Below, one piece after another: positions 42,291 to 53,196 of a DNA stretch of 64,000 bases. How positions within the stretch are numbered: position 1 is the first letter of the stretch; each line of letters opens with the position of its first letter. The notes beneath the pieces were generated by a model. It saw only the letters and a program-made list of their open reading frames with translations, was not told the origin of the DNA and made no database searches. Both the position numbers and the translations under genes were made by a program. Source of the stretch: JAGQVA01 sp041391725 (GTDB lineage Bacteria > Bacteroidota > Bacteroidia > J057); assembly GCA_041391725.1 (NCBI GenBank), contig JAWKNL010000025.1, positions 29,929 to 93,928 of the forward strand, written 5' to 3'.

Positions 42291-43284
42291 ATGAATCAGG
42301 AATCACTGGAAGAATTACTCGACCGCTATCTTCAAAACCAATGTACGGAAGAAGAAAAGCGGCTGGTTGAGAAATTCTACGAGTCCTTCAGTGAAGGCGA
42401 AAATCAGCCTTCTATGCTTCCTTTTGGCGAAATGGAAACCCTTAAGCAAAAAATACTGACAGAAATCAGTGCAGATATTCATGCAGATAAGAAGAGAAGA
42501 AAATACAGTTTAAAATATCCGGTGCGAAATTTTTTTGCGTATTGCTGCTTCCGTGTCCCTGCTTTGGGAGCAATAACAGCTTATCAGTACTTTCTTTTCT
42601 GCCAATAGCTCTCATTCGAGGAGCCGCCCGTGTGGCTTTTTTTCCAGTGATTATACCAAGCGAGGGGCGAAAGGAGCAAGCAGGACCCTACCCGATGGAT
42701 CAATGATATGGTTGAATTCAGGAATCTTCCGTCAGTATATGTATTCACCCCGAAAATAGAATCAGAGAAGTAATACTTTCAGGAGAGGCTTTTTTTGAAG
42801 TTAAGCGCGATGTTTCCCGCCCGTTTGTAGTTTATACAGGCAATGTGCGGACGGAAGTGCTGGGAACCTCTTAATATCTCGGCTTACGATCCGGCATTAC
42901 TGACGGTCTACGGTTTCATCTGGCAAGGTAAAGGTCGCTGAGCAGCGCCCGGCAAAGAAATTACGCTGGTTCCTAATGAACAGATTTTTACCGGAGATGG
43001 ATGGGAAAAACGAAGGGTAATCCCTGAAAATGTTTCCTCATGGAAAGAAGGAACGCTGATTTTTGAGGATTTGCGCCTGGCCGAAATAGCCTTAATTCTT
43101 GAAAAATGGTATGATATAGAAATTGAGTTCCAACGCCCCGGACTGAAAAAATTGTCGTCTGACGGGTAAATATCAGAATGAACCACTGAAAAATGTACTT
43201 GAAAGTTTCCGGTTTATCAAAGGGCTGGATTACCAGTTTCTCGACGACCGGAGAATCAGACTCTCCGGAGTCTCCTGTTTATAA
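42291..43284 (+). pseudogene. Decayed FecR-family anti-sigma factor
   Basis: ATG 42291 opens a 105-residue frame (LEELLDRYLQNQCTEEEKRLVEKFY), the FecR N-terminal domain, which breaks at about 42520. The remaining pieces are recognisable in other frames: VILSGEAFFEVKRDVSRPFVV (about 21 residues, 42780), TEVLGTS, EITLVPNEQ, RRVIPENVSSW, ILEKWYDIEIEF, then after a frame change near 43155 NVLESFRFIKG and DYQFLDDRRIRLSG to a TAA at 43282-43284. At least four frame changes are needed. It precedes SusC, whose STN domain would have signalled to it. Confidence 0.85.
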
Positions 43285-43309
43285 TTCTATCGCCTGAATT
43301 CATTAACGT

Positions 43310-46300
43310 ATGCTACTACCTGTGAAAATTTTACCACAAATTCTGCTCCGGATCGCAGTGTTTTTGTTTCTCCAGTTTTATTTCTGGGGAATCGTACCTG
43401 CCAAATCTGTTTATGCCCAGAAAGACTGGGAAATGGTGTTTATCAGCATTCATATGAAAGATGCAAGCCTGGTAAATGTTTTTGATGAGCTGGAAAGGAA
43501 GACGGGTTTTTCATTTGCTTATGACGAAAAAGTAAAATCGCATCCGGAAACCTACAATCTTGAGTATGCCAACGAGGATGTGAAAACTGTTCTGGAAGGA
43601 CTCGCACAGCAGGCAAATCTTAAAATCCGCCTGATCAACAATACGATTTCGGTAGTTGTGAAACCCCGAAAGCAGCCGGTTCAGAAAATTGTGGTGCTAT
43701 CCCCGGCAGATGTTTTTCGCCAGGTTTCGGGTGTCGTTACAGATGCAGAGTCTGGAAACCCGCTTCCGGGTGTTACCGTACTGATTTCAGGTACACAGCG
43801 GGGCGTCCTTACCAATGACAACGGGCGATTTACGCTGGACGTACCTGATGGCGCAACCACGCTTGTCTTTTCCTATGTAGGTTACAAGAGGTTAGAAGTT
43901 CCGGTTGAAGGCCTAAGCGAAATTAATGTCGCCATGGAAATCGACGAACTTACGCTGGAGGAAGTAGTAGTCATCGGGTACGGTACCATTCAGAAGCGCG
44001 ACCTTACCGGGTCGGTGTATTCGGTAAAAGCAGAAGAAATCAATAAAATTCCCGTAGCCAATGCCTTACAAGGCCTTCAGGGCAAAGTGCCGGGCGTACA
44101 GATCAGCAGCGTCTCCGGTGACCCCGGCGAAAATCCGGTTGTCAGAATTCGCGGTATCGCAACATTCCTCGGCGGTGCCTCCCCGGTATTTGTAGTTGAC
44201 GGAGTGATTCTCGATGATATTTCTTTCCTCAACAGCGGCGATATCGAATCGGTCGAAGTGCTGAAAGACGCATCTGCCACAGCCATTTACGGAACCCGCG
44301 GAGCAAACGGCGTTATCATTATCACAACCAAAAGAGGGAAACAGGGAAAACCCTCATTTCAGGTAGGCGCAAGCTTTAGCATGGAAAGCGTCTCCAACCG
44401 GATTGAACTGCTTGACGGGAAAGAATTTGGCGCCGCAGTAAATGAGATTGAACCCGGAACCTACAACAACCTCGACGTACTTCCCAATACCGACTGGCAG
44501 GATTTGATTTTCCAAGATCTTGCGCCCATAGAGAAATACGAATTGTCGGTATCAGGTGCCAGCGAACGGTCAACCTATTACGTGGGCGGAAGCTATTACA
44601 GTCAGAAAGGTGTGATAGAAAAATCTGACTATGAGCGTATTGCAGTGAAAATGAACAACTCCTACGATGTGAGCAAATTTCTCACCATTGGCAATAACCT
44701 GACCATTTCACGCGAAAACAAAAACCGTGCACCCAATGTAGTAGCCAGTGCTTACAGAGCCTGGCCCATTTCTGTACCGTACGACGATCAGGGAAATTTT
44801 GCCGAAGTAAATGGCTCCGGCAACCCACTCGCAAGCCTGGAATACACCAACAGCAATGAGAAAAAAGTACGCGCCGTAGGCAACTTTTATGCAGACCTTA
44901 CTTTTCTGAAAGACTTTACTTTCCATACCAGCTATCAGCTCGATCTCACCGGGCTTCAGGCAACCAGTTTTACCCCGGTCTTTTTTGTATCTCCCACACA
45001 GGAAAATGATATCAACGACCTCTTCAAATCCGCAAGGGTAGAGCGTTCGTGGATTTGGGAAAATACCCTCAATTATCACAAAGATTTTGAAAACCACCGG
45101 ATAGATATTCTCGCTGGTTATAGCGCACAGGATACCAAACGCGAAGGCCTTGCCGCAACAGTAGAAGATTTGCTCAGGGAAAGCCCTCAGCTATGGTATA
45201 TCGACGCGGGAGATGCGACTTCTATAGACGCCTTCAACAACGCAGAAAGTTATTCCTATATATCCTACCTTTTCCGCGCCAACTATACGCTTTTCGATAA
45301 GTATCTGTTTACGGCTACCTACCGGCGAGATGGCTCGTCCAAATTTGGCGTCAACGACCGGTACGGAGATTTTCCTTCCTTTGCTGTCGGATGGCGGGTA
45401 AAAGAAGAATCTTTCCTTAAAGAGGTAAAATGGCTCTCCAATCTGAAAATCCGCGCAAGCTGGGGCATTAATGGCAATGACAAAATCCCTTATCAGGCGC
45501 GGTTTGCAAGGGTGAGCAGCAGCGGACTGGAAGCCGTATTTGGAACAGACGAACAACTGGTTCCCGGTGCGACCCTATCCGATGCGGGAAACCCCGATCT
45601 GAAATGGGAACAAACCGAAACCGTGGATGCCGGCCTTGAATTTGGCTTTTTTGACAACCGCCTCACAGGGGAAATAGATTATTACAACAAACAGACCAGC
45701 CAGGTACTTGTGCCCCTGCTGCTGCCCGCACATTTTGGCAATGGCCCGTTTCGCAGAGTTGTGTTTAATGCTGCCGATGTTCAAAACAAAGGATTTGAGT
45801 TTTATCTCAACTGGAAACACGCAGTGGGAGATTTTCGCTATTCGATCGGACTTCTGGGGTCAACGGTAAAAAACCGCGTAATCGAAATCGGTGCAGCCGA
45901 CGAGTTTATTCAGGATGGAAGCCTGGGTAACGGTCAACTCGTAACCCGCACAGAAAAAGGATTGCCGGTAGGTGCATTTTTCGGCTATCAGGTGATTGGC
46001 GTAATACAAAATCGGAACAACTTCAGACACTCCCGACCATATCGGGACAGAGAGTCGGTGATCTTCTGTATCAGGATACCGACCTGGACGGAACCATCAC
46101 GCCTGATGACAGGGTGTTTCTGGGCTCATACATTCCTGATTTGCTGATGGGATTTAATTTTGAAGTGGGATATAAAAACATCAGGCTTTCCGCAGACATT
46201 CAGGGGCAGTTTGGAAACGAAATTTACAACGGTAAAAAGGCCGTAAGGCCCGAGCTGTACAACTTTGAGACCAGCGTACTCAACCGCTGGACCGGCGAAG

Positions 46301-46614
46301 GAACCAGCGACACCGAACCCCGGCTTACTGCCGGCGGGCTGAATTACTCCCCTTCGTCCTGGTTTGTCGAAGATGGTTCATTTGTAAGGCTCCGGAACGT
46401 ATCGCTGATCTACGATCTTCCCTCCGATTTCCTGTCCCGATTCCAGATTGGCCAGGCGAGTATATATCTGAGAGGAACCAACCTTCTGACGCTGACAAAG
46501 TTTACAGGCTACAGCCCCGAAATAGCCAGTTTTAATGTCCTTTCTTCCGGCATTGATCTGGGAATTTATCCGGTTACCACCATTTACTCAGCAGGGATCA
46601 ACTTAAACTTCTGA
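43310..46614 (+). pseudogene. susC: SusC-family TonB-linked receptor, single frameshift
   Basis: The first frame (43310 on) gives 900 correct residues: signal peptide, STN domain (DASLVNVFDELERKTGFSF), CarboxypepD_reg domain (VSGVVTDAESGNPLPGVTV), plug (VPVANALQGLQGKVPGVQI, VLKDASATAIYGTRGANGV) and barrel. After GYQVIGVIQ (46009) the frame is wrong. SEQLQTLPTISGQRVGDLL continues in the next frame from 46012 to the natural end at 46614 (ending AGINLNF). Deletion of one base near 46011 explains it. If real, the protein lacks the last about 200 residues and cannot fold its barrel; a sequencing error is the alternative. Confidence 0.85.
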
Positions 46615-46616
46615 CA

Positions 46617-48098
46617 ATGAAAAACTTTAAATATACATTTCTGATTATCGCCGTTGTGATTTTTACAGGGTGCGGCAAAGATTTTCTGGATAAAGGGCTG
46701 TTGGGCGAACTGGAGGAAACCAGTTTTATGCAGACCGAAGCAGATGCCGTACTGGCAACCAACGCGATCTACAACACCCTGCGCGACTGGCGTTACCACG
46801 AAGGATTTCCCATCCTGGATATTATGTCAGATGATGCGACCAAAGGGAGTAATCCTTCGGATGCGATTCAGATTCAGGCATTTGAAAAGTTTACCTATAC
46901 ATCCGACGACGAGGCCGTAAGCGGATGGTATCAGACCCTTTACCTCGCGATCAAACGCGCCAATCTGGTCATAGAGCGGGCACCGGATATAGAGATGGAC
47001 GAGCCGCTCAAACTTCGGCTGATAGCCGAAGCCCGGTTTCTCCGTGCGCTCACCTATTTTTCTTTTGTAAGAGGATACGGCGGAATACCCATCGTCACCA
47101 CCACCAACCCTGAGCGTAAAATTCCCCGCAATAGTGCAGATGAGGTTTATAGCCTGATCATCGAAGATTTGCTATACAGCGTAGAGAATCTTCCCGAACG
47201 AAGCGAATACAATGCTCAGGACATGGGAAGAGCCACAAAAGGCGCTGCCAAAGGACTATTGGCCAAAGTATATCTCTTTCGCAACGACTTTGTAAATGCA
47301 GAAAAATATGCGCTGGAAGTAATCAACTCAGGACAATACAGCCTTGATCCCGATTTTGGTCATGTATTTTCCAAGGGCGGAGAGTTTGGGCCGGGATCTA
47401 TTTTTGAAATTGGTGCTTTACCCGAGGGGTTTGGGCAGGGTGGCCAGCAATATGGAAATACCCAGGGGGTAAGAGGCTCCCCCAACCGCGGTTGGGGATT
47501 TAACCGGCCTTCGTGGGATCTCATTCAGGCCTTTGAACCCGGCGATCCCAGACTTGACGCAACCGTCATTTTTCTGGGAGAAGAACTCGATGGAATCCTG
47601 ATTTCAGGCGATGGCTCTACCCCCGATACTACCTACACCGATCCATCCAAAACCACCGTGCTGGAAATCGAGTGTTATAACCAGAAAGTATGGGTTCCCG
47701 GCACAACAGCTCAGGAGTCCTGGGATTTTAATGTGCGGATTTTGCGCCTGGCAGACGTGCTGCTGATGGCCGCCGAAGCACTCAACGAAAACGGGAAACC
47801 CGCCCAGGCCCTGGTGCATCTCAACCGGGTAAGAGAAAGAGCCAGAGGCGGAAACCCCGGCATTCTTCCCGATATCACCGAGCAGGATCAGGCAAAACTC
47901 CGGAGTCTGATATGGCATGAAAGGAGAATGGAACTTGCCCTGGAGCAACACCGGTTTTTTGACCTGGTTCGAACCGGCCAGGCCGGAACCGTACTCGGGC
48001 CGCTGGGTTTTATTACCGGGAAACACGAAATTTTGCCTATTCCCCAAAGTGAGATTGACCTTTCGGAGGGTACACTCACACAAAATCCCAATTGGTAA
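46617..48098 (+). CDS. susD: SusD/RagB-family glycan-binding lipoprotein
   Basis: 493 residues, two bases after the SusC stop. Lipobox VIFTGC; KDFLDKGLLGELEETSF is the usual SusD N-terminus. The TPR-like helices (LYLAIKRANLVIERA, LRLIAEARFLRALTYFSF, YGGIPIV) and the C-terminal block (LHYR-type VLLMAAEALNENGKPAQALVHLNRVRERA, LIWHERRMELALEQHRFFDLVR) are intact. It sits on the outer surface over SusC and binds oligosaccharide. Frame intact, unlike its partner. Confidence 0.95.
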   Translation: MKNFKYTFLIIAVVIFTGCGKDFLDKGLLGELEETSFMQTEADAVLATNAIYNTLRDWRYHEGFPILDIMSDDATKGSNPSDAIQIQAFEKFTYTSDDEAVSGWYQTLYLAIKRANLVIERAPDIEMDEPLKLRLIAEARFLRALTYFSFVRGYGGIPIVTTTNPERKIPRNSADEVYSLIIEDLLYSVENLPERSEYNAQDMGRATKGAAKGLLAKVYLFRNDFVNAEKYALEVINSGQYSLDPDFGHVFSKGGEFGPGSIFEIGALPEGFGQGGQQYGNTQGVRGSPNRGWGFNRPSWDLIQAFEPGDPRLDATVIFLGEELDGILISGDGSTPDTTYTDPSKTTVLEIECYNQKVWVPGTTAQESWDFNVRILRLADVLLMAAEALNENGKPAQALVHLNRVRERARGGNPGILPDITEQDQAKLRSLIWHERRMELALEQHRFFDLVRTGQAGTVLGPLGFITGKHEILPIPQSEIDLSEGTLTQNPNW

Positions 48099-48133
48099 AT
48101 TCAATACTATCACTTAACCATAATTATTTTGCT

Positions 48134-49408
48134 ATGAAAAGACTGAGCTATTTGTTGTTGATGGTACTTGTCAGCAGCCTTGTGCTTATTTCAGGCTGTA
48201 AGCCTGAAGAGCTTGAACTGCTCACAATTACAGAAATTAAAGCTGAGGGAACAGATCTCCAGACCGGAAACCCCGTTTCTCTGGATCTGAACGGAGCCAC
48301 TGCTGCCACGGATGTACCGCTGGACGCCAAAATAATCGTAACTTTTTCACGCGATGTAGATGCCGCAAGTGCCACTTCTGCCAACTTTACCCTGGCCGAA
48401 GGAGCCAATATGGTGACAGTTTCTGTCTCAGCAGCAGGCAATATCGTGACCATTACACCTGATGAAGACCTTTCCCGCGGACTGGTTTATACACTCACCT
48501 TATCCTCCAACATTAAAGCAGGCGATGGCGGATTGTTTAATCAGGCAACCCGCACATTTAATGCTGCCGGACGTGCAGAGGTTACTCCTCCCCAGTCTTC
48601 CAACCAGAAGGCTTACTGGAAATTCGACGGAAGTTCTGCCGATGGCATTGGTTCTTATAACGGTACGGATATATCGGTGGACTATGGAGAAGACCGGTTT
48701 GGCAACCAGGGAAGTGCTGCATACTTTGACGGAGATGTGAGCATTATCGAAATTCCCAATGGAGACCAGCTTCTCACCGACAACTGGACCGTGAGTTTCT
48801 GGATCAGACTCGACTCCGTCGGCCATAAAGGCGGGCACTTTGTGATGGGAGTGGGCGACCTCTACGGTTTTTTTGTGGAAATACAGGGCGGAATGGGCGG
48901 CCTGAAACATACCGGCAGGTATAAAAAATCAGACGCCACAACGACTGTCAATGACTTCTTTGTCAATGGCGATGGCAAAAGCGGCAGTAATGGCGGATGG
49001 GTTGGCGTAGAGTACGAAAAAGACCTTTCGACAACCGGAGGCCTGGGCGCGCTGCTTGACCGCAAGTGGGCTCATCTCGTTTTTGTGTATGATGGCGCTA
49101 CCAACAAACGCCACTTCTACATCAACGGCGAACTGATTGAAACCGACAACCTCAACAATGCTGCTGGTTTGGATAATATCACAGGCCTGACCTTTGACGA
49201 TAGTGGCGCTGGTACAGACGTGATTGGCAAAGGCCTCGCATTTGGGTTTAACCACGACCGCACCACTACGCATTGGAGCAACGAGCCCTGGGGCAATTAC
49301 AACAACGTTGACGCCAACCACTTCAAAGGTGCGCTCGATGATACCCGTATTTTTAATGCGGCACTCAGCGGCACCGATGTACAGGAACTGTACAATGATG
49401 AGAAATAG
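48134..49408 (+). CDS. Surface lipoprotein with Ig-like and LamG-like domains (SusE/F position)
   Basis: 424 residues from ATG 48134 (MKRLSYLLLMVLVSSLVLISGC, lipobox ISGC). Residues about 25-165 are an SbsA/Big_5-like Ig domain (DVPLDAKIIVTFSRDVD, VVYTLTLSSNIKAGDGG-type). Residues about 175-424 form a LamG/concanavalin-like jelly roll (AYWKFDGSSADGIGSYNG, TVSFWIRLD, FDDTRIFNAALSGTDVQELYN-type). Placed after susD it is likely the accessory glycan-binding protein of the locus. Confidence 0.8.
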   Translation: MKRLSYLLLMVLVSSLVLISGCKPEELELLTITEIKAEGTDLQTGNPVSLDLNGATAATDVPLDAKIIVTFSRDVDAASATSANFTLAEGANMVTVSVSAAGNIVTITPDEDLSRGLVYTLTLSSNIKAGDGGLFNQATRTFNAAGRAEVTPPQSSNQKAYWKFDGSSADGIGSYNGTDISVDYGEDRFGNQGSAAYFDGDVSIIEIPNGDQLLTDNWTVSFWIRLDSVGHKGGHFVMGVGDLYGFFVEIQGGMGGLKHTGRYKKSDATTTVNDFFVNGDGKSGSNGGWVGVEYEKDLSTTGGLGALLDRKWAHLVFVYDGATNKRHFYINGELIETDNLNNAAGLDNITGLTFDDSGAGTDVIGKGLAFGFNHDRTTTHWSNEPWGNYNNVDANHFKGALDDTRIFNAALSGTDVQELYNDEK

Positions 49409-49488
49409 TAAAATTATTGCGTAATTATTGGGGTGAAAGGGAAACTGTGGTTTCGAGGATCACTTTTCCCTTTCCTCCTCCTTTCGTT

Positions 49489-51469
49489 ATGAAAAAAAAT
49501 CCTCTTTTACTTATACTGATTGTGTTACTTGCCTGCGCCTGCAAAGAGAACCCGGTGCAGCCTCCGGCAGACAAAATGCAGCTTTCATCCCTGAAAGTGG
49601 GTTCGAAAGTGGTTTCTTTTACTTCCCTCACAGAAGATGCACCACTCGATCAGCCGGTTGTTGCGTCGTTTGCATCAACGCTTGACACGACTACTGTCAG
49701 GGATAATATACTTTTATATAAAAACAACAGCGAACCTGTTGCGGTTTCGTACTTTTTCTGGATCGATGGTAAGACGGTTTCTGTTACCCCGCAGGCAAAC
49801 CTGCAGCCCGGCACGCAATACAAAGTAGTAATCACCGACAAAGTCAAAGGGGCAAAGGGGGAGGTTTTTGATGGGGTAGATGCGGGGTTTATTACGCTAC
49901 GGCCTGCACTGCTTTTAAAATCTGTTTCTGTAGATGGCATACCCCTCAATCAGCCAGGCAGAATTACGGATATCGATTTTAATTTCAGCATCGAAGTCGC
50001 CTTTTCGGAGGCAGTAGATTTGAATGCCTTTGAAAGCAAACTCCGGCTCATTGAGAATGGGTTTCTGAAGGATTTTTCCCTGGCATATCTTCCCGACAGC
50101 AATAATGCATTTTCCATTACCCCCTCAAACCCGGCTTCTTCTGTGTCTGTGAATGAGATCAGAATCGCCGCAGGCCTCCTCGCGCAAAGCGGAAATGAAC
50201 TGACCTCCGCATTTTCCAAAAAGTTTTATACCCGTATAGATACCACGCCCAAATTTCCGCTCATCACCGATGAAGCGCTACTGACCCTGATACAGGAGCA
50301 GACGTTCAAATATTTCTGGGACTTTGGGCATCCGGTGAGCGGACTTTCCCGTGAAAGAAATACATCGGGAGACATCGTTACTTCGGGCGGATCAGGATTT
50401 GGGCTAATGGCGATTCTTGTGGGCATTGAAAGGGGATTTATCACCCGTCAGGAGGGCATTGACAGGGTAGAAAAAATAGTAAATTTCCTCGCCACGGCTG
50501 ACAGGTTTCACGGAGTATGGCCTCACTGGCTTTATGGCAATACCGGTTTGGTAAGGCCTTTCAGTACCTATGATGACGGAGGCGATCTGGTCGAAACCTC
50601 TTATATGGCTATGGGACTGCTCACCGTGCGCCAATATCTCAACGATCAGGTTCAGCAGGAAAATGAACTGATAAACAAAATCAACCAGTTGTGGGAATCT
50701 ATTGAGTGGGACTGGCACACAGGGAGGACAAAAAGTTTTGTACTGGCACTGGTCGCCCAACTATGGATGGACGATGAACCATAAAATCATTGGCTACAAT
50801 GAGGCGCTGATCACTTATATTATGGCAGCGGGTTCGCCTACCCATTCAATCACTCCGGATGTATATCATCAGGGCTGGGCGCAAAACGGTAATATCGCCA
50901 ACGGCAATACCTATTATGGAAATTATGTACTCCCGCTGGGGCCCGGTTATGGCGGTCCGCTGTTTTTTGAGCAATACACCTTTCTGGGGATTAAGCCGTC
51001 AAACCTCTCCGATACCTACGCCGATTACTGGCAACAGGTGGTCAATCATACCCTGATCAACCGCGAATATTGCATCCAAAACCCGCTAAACTATGTCGGA
51101 TACAGCAGCCAGTGCTGGGGACTTACCGCCAGCGACAACCATCAGGGGTATTCTGCTCATTCGCCTACCAATGATCTGGGCGTAATCACGCCTACAGCGG
51201 CCATCAGTTCGCTTCCATTCACCCCCACAGAATCGATGGAAGCCATCCGGTATTTTTATTATGTACTGGGCGATAAATTGTGGGGTCAGTACGGATTTTA
51301 CGACGCATTTAACCTTACTGAAGCGTGGTTTGCCAGCTCATACCTCGCCATCGACCAGGGGCCAGAAATCGTCATGATCGAAAACTACCGCTCCGGTCTT
51401 TTGTGGAATCTTTTTATGTCGTGTCCGGAAGTACAGTCCGGCCTCACCAAACTGGGTTTTTCATATTAA
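49489..51469 (+). pseudogene. GH144-like glucanase lipoprotein (copy 1), single frameshift
   Basis: From ATG 49489: lipobox LACAC, Ig-like domain (about 20-250), then the Glycoamylase (PF10091) domain that includes the GH144 endo-beta-1,2-glucanases: TFKYFWDFGHPVSGLSRERN, TSGGSGFGLMAI, RFHGVWPHWLYG, DDGGDLVETSYMAMGLL. After SIEWDWHTG (about 50724) the frame shifts; VLYWHWSPNYGWTMNHKIIGYNEAL continues to 51469 in the next frame. The intact neighbour reads NILYWHWSPNFAW in the same place, so one extra base lies at 50722-50727. Both halves would be needed for activity. Confidence 0.85.
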
Positions 51470-51479
51470 TCCTATCTTT

Positions 51480-52817
51480 ATGTCTGTTCGCCTGCCATTT
51501 CTGATTTTCCTTAGCTTTTCACTCTGGTCTTATGGGTGTGGTACTACAACTCCGGATCAGGAGGAGGAAAAACAAATGACCGATGAAGAACTGCTCGACC
51601 TTACCGAGCGGCAAACCTTCCAGTATTTCTGGAGCGGGGCAGAGCCTGTCTCCGGGCTTTCGCGGGAGCGGTTTCACGTGGACGGGGTGTACCCCATGGA
51701 TGACAAAAATGTCATCACTTCCGGTGGCGGCGGGTTTGGGGTAATGGCGATTGTCGCAGCAATGGATCGCGGATATGTGACGCGGGAGGAAGGCGTGGAA
51801 AGGCTCGAAAGGATCACTACCTTTCTGGAGAATGCAGACCGTTTTCACGGAGTATGGCCGCACTGGATGTATGGCGAAACCGGAAAGGTGAAGCCTTTTA
51901 GTCCGAAAGATGATGGCGGCGATATTGTAGAGACTTCTTATATGGCCCAGGGACTGCTTTGTGCGCGCCAGTACCTGATGAAGGGAAATGAAAATGAAAA
52001 AGCACTTGCAGCGAGAATGGATACCTTATGGAGGGAGATCGATTGGGATTTTTACCGCAATGGTAAAAACATTCTCTACTGGCACTGGTCGCCCAATTTT
52101 GCCTGGGAGATGAATTTCGGGATTGAAGGGTATAACGAATGCCTGATCACCTATGTGCTCGCAGCTTCTTCGCCCACACATGGCGTGCCTGCCGAAGTAT
52201 ATCACGAAGGCTGGGCCCGAAACGGCGGCATCAACGGCACAACCACAAAATATGGCTTTACGCTTGCGCTACGGCACAATGGCGCACCCGAATATGGCGG
52301 CCCGCTTTTCTGGTCGCATTATGCTTTCCTGGGACTCGATCCCCGAAACCTGAAAGACCGATATGCCGACTACTGGGAACACAACCGCAATCATGTCCTG
52401 ATCGACAGGCAGTATTGCATCGAAAACCCCGGCCTTTTTAAGGGTTACGGAGAAAATTGCTGGGGGCTGACTTCCAGCTATTCACCCAAAGGATACGCAG
52501 GCCATAAACCAGAAGAGGATCTGGGAGTCATTTCCCCCACAGCGGCTTTGTCTTCATTTCCCTATACTCCGGAATACAGCATGGACGCCCTCCGCCATTT
52601 TTATTACGATCTCGGAGATAAAATATGGGGAGAATACGGGTTTTATGACGCATTTTCAGAGCAGGAAAACTGGTTTCCGCAAAAATATCTGGCGATCGAT
52701 CAGGGGCCTATCGTGGTGATGATCGAAAACCACCGCAGCGGCCTGCTATGGGATTTATTTATGTCGTGCCCGGAGGTTCAGGCCGGACTGGACAAACTGG
52801 GCTTTACCTACCAGTAA
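51480..52817 (+). CDS. GH144-like glucanase lipoprotein (copy 2), intact
   Basis: 445 residues; lipobox LWSYGC. It lacks the Ig-like domain of copy 1 but has the whole PF10091 catalytic domain: QTFQYFWSGAEPVSGLSRERF, TSGGGGFGVMAIV, RFHGVWPHWMYG, DDGGDIVETSYMAQGLL, NILYWHWSPNF, EGYNECLITYVLAASSPTHG, ending LFMSCPEVQAGLDKLGF. Characterised members (for example Chitinophaga pinensis SGL) cleave beta-1,2-glucan. It starts 11 bases after copy 1, so the two are tandem duplicates. Confidence 0.85.
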   Translation: MSVRLPFLIFLSFSLWSYGCGTTTPDQEEEKQMTDEELLDLTERQTFQYFWSGAEPVSGLSRERFHVDGVYPMDDKNVITSGGGGFGVMAIVAAMDRGYVTREEGVERLERITTFLENADRFHGVWPHWMYGETGKVKPFSPKDDGGDIVETSYMAQGLLCARQYLMKGNENEKALAARMDTLWREIDWDFYRNGKNILYWHWSPNFAWEMNFGIEGYNECLITYVLAASSPTHGVPAEVYHEGWARNGGINGTTTKYGFTLALRHNGAPEYGGPLFWSHYAFLGLDPRNLKDRYADYWEHNRNHVLIDRQYCIENPGLFKGYGENCWGLTSSYSPKGYAGHKPEEDLGVISPTAALSSFPYTPEYSMDALRHFYYDLGDKIWGEYGFYDAFSEQENWFPQKYLAIDQGPIVVMIENHRSGLLWDLFMSCPEVQAGLDKLGFTYQ

Positions 52818-52821
52818 AACC

Positions 52822-53016
52822 TTACTGATTATATTCCTGATACAATTTTTCTTTGTATTTCGCCTTTTCGATTTCATTTCGGCGAATAATAGAAGGCTTT
52901 TCAAAAAAACGGCGCTCGCGCACTTCCTTATGAATGCCGGTGTTTTTTACCTTCTTTTTGTAACGACGGAGGGCTTTTTCAATACTTTCACTGTCTTTAA
53001 TATGAATTACAATCAT
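52822..53016 (-). CDS. rpsU: 30S ribosomal protein S21
   Basis: 64 residues, typical length. SESIEKALRRYKKKVKNTGIHKE and RRFFEKPSIIRR are the S21 signature (Bacteroidota form). It assists initiation on the small ribosomal subunit. It is convergent with the glucanase gene, 4 bases between stops. Confidence 0.95.
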   Translation of the reverse strand: MIVIHIKDSESIEKALRRYKKKVKNTGIHKEVRERRFFEKPSIIRRNEIEKAKYKEKLYQEYNQ

Positions 53017-53196
53017 TTCAAATGATTAAGAGTTAAAAAATATGCCTGAAAAACGGTAAGTTTCGTGCAATCAGACGAGAATGTAGGTGACCGGGCAGAA
53101 TGTCGCTGGGAAGCGAAAACCGGAGGAAATAAGTCTGCCCAAAAATCACCGGTTTGCTAATGTCGTCATTTATTTCCGCAATCCCTAAGGTATCGC

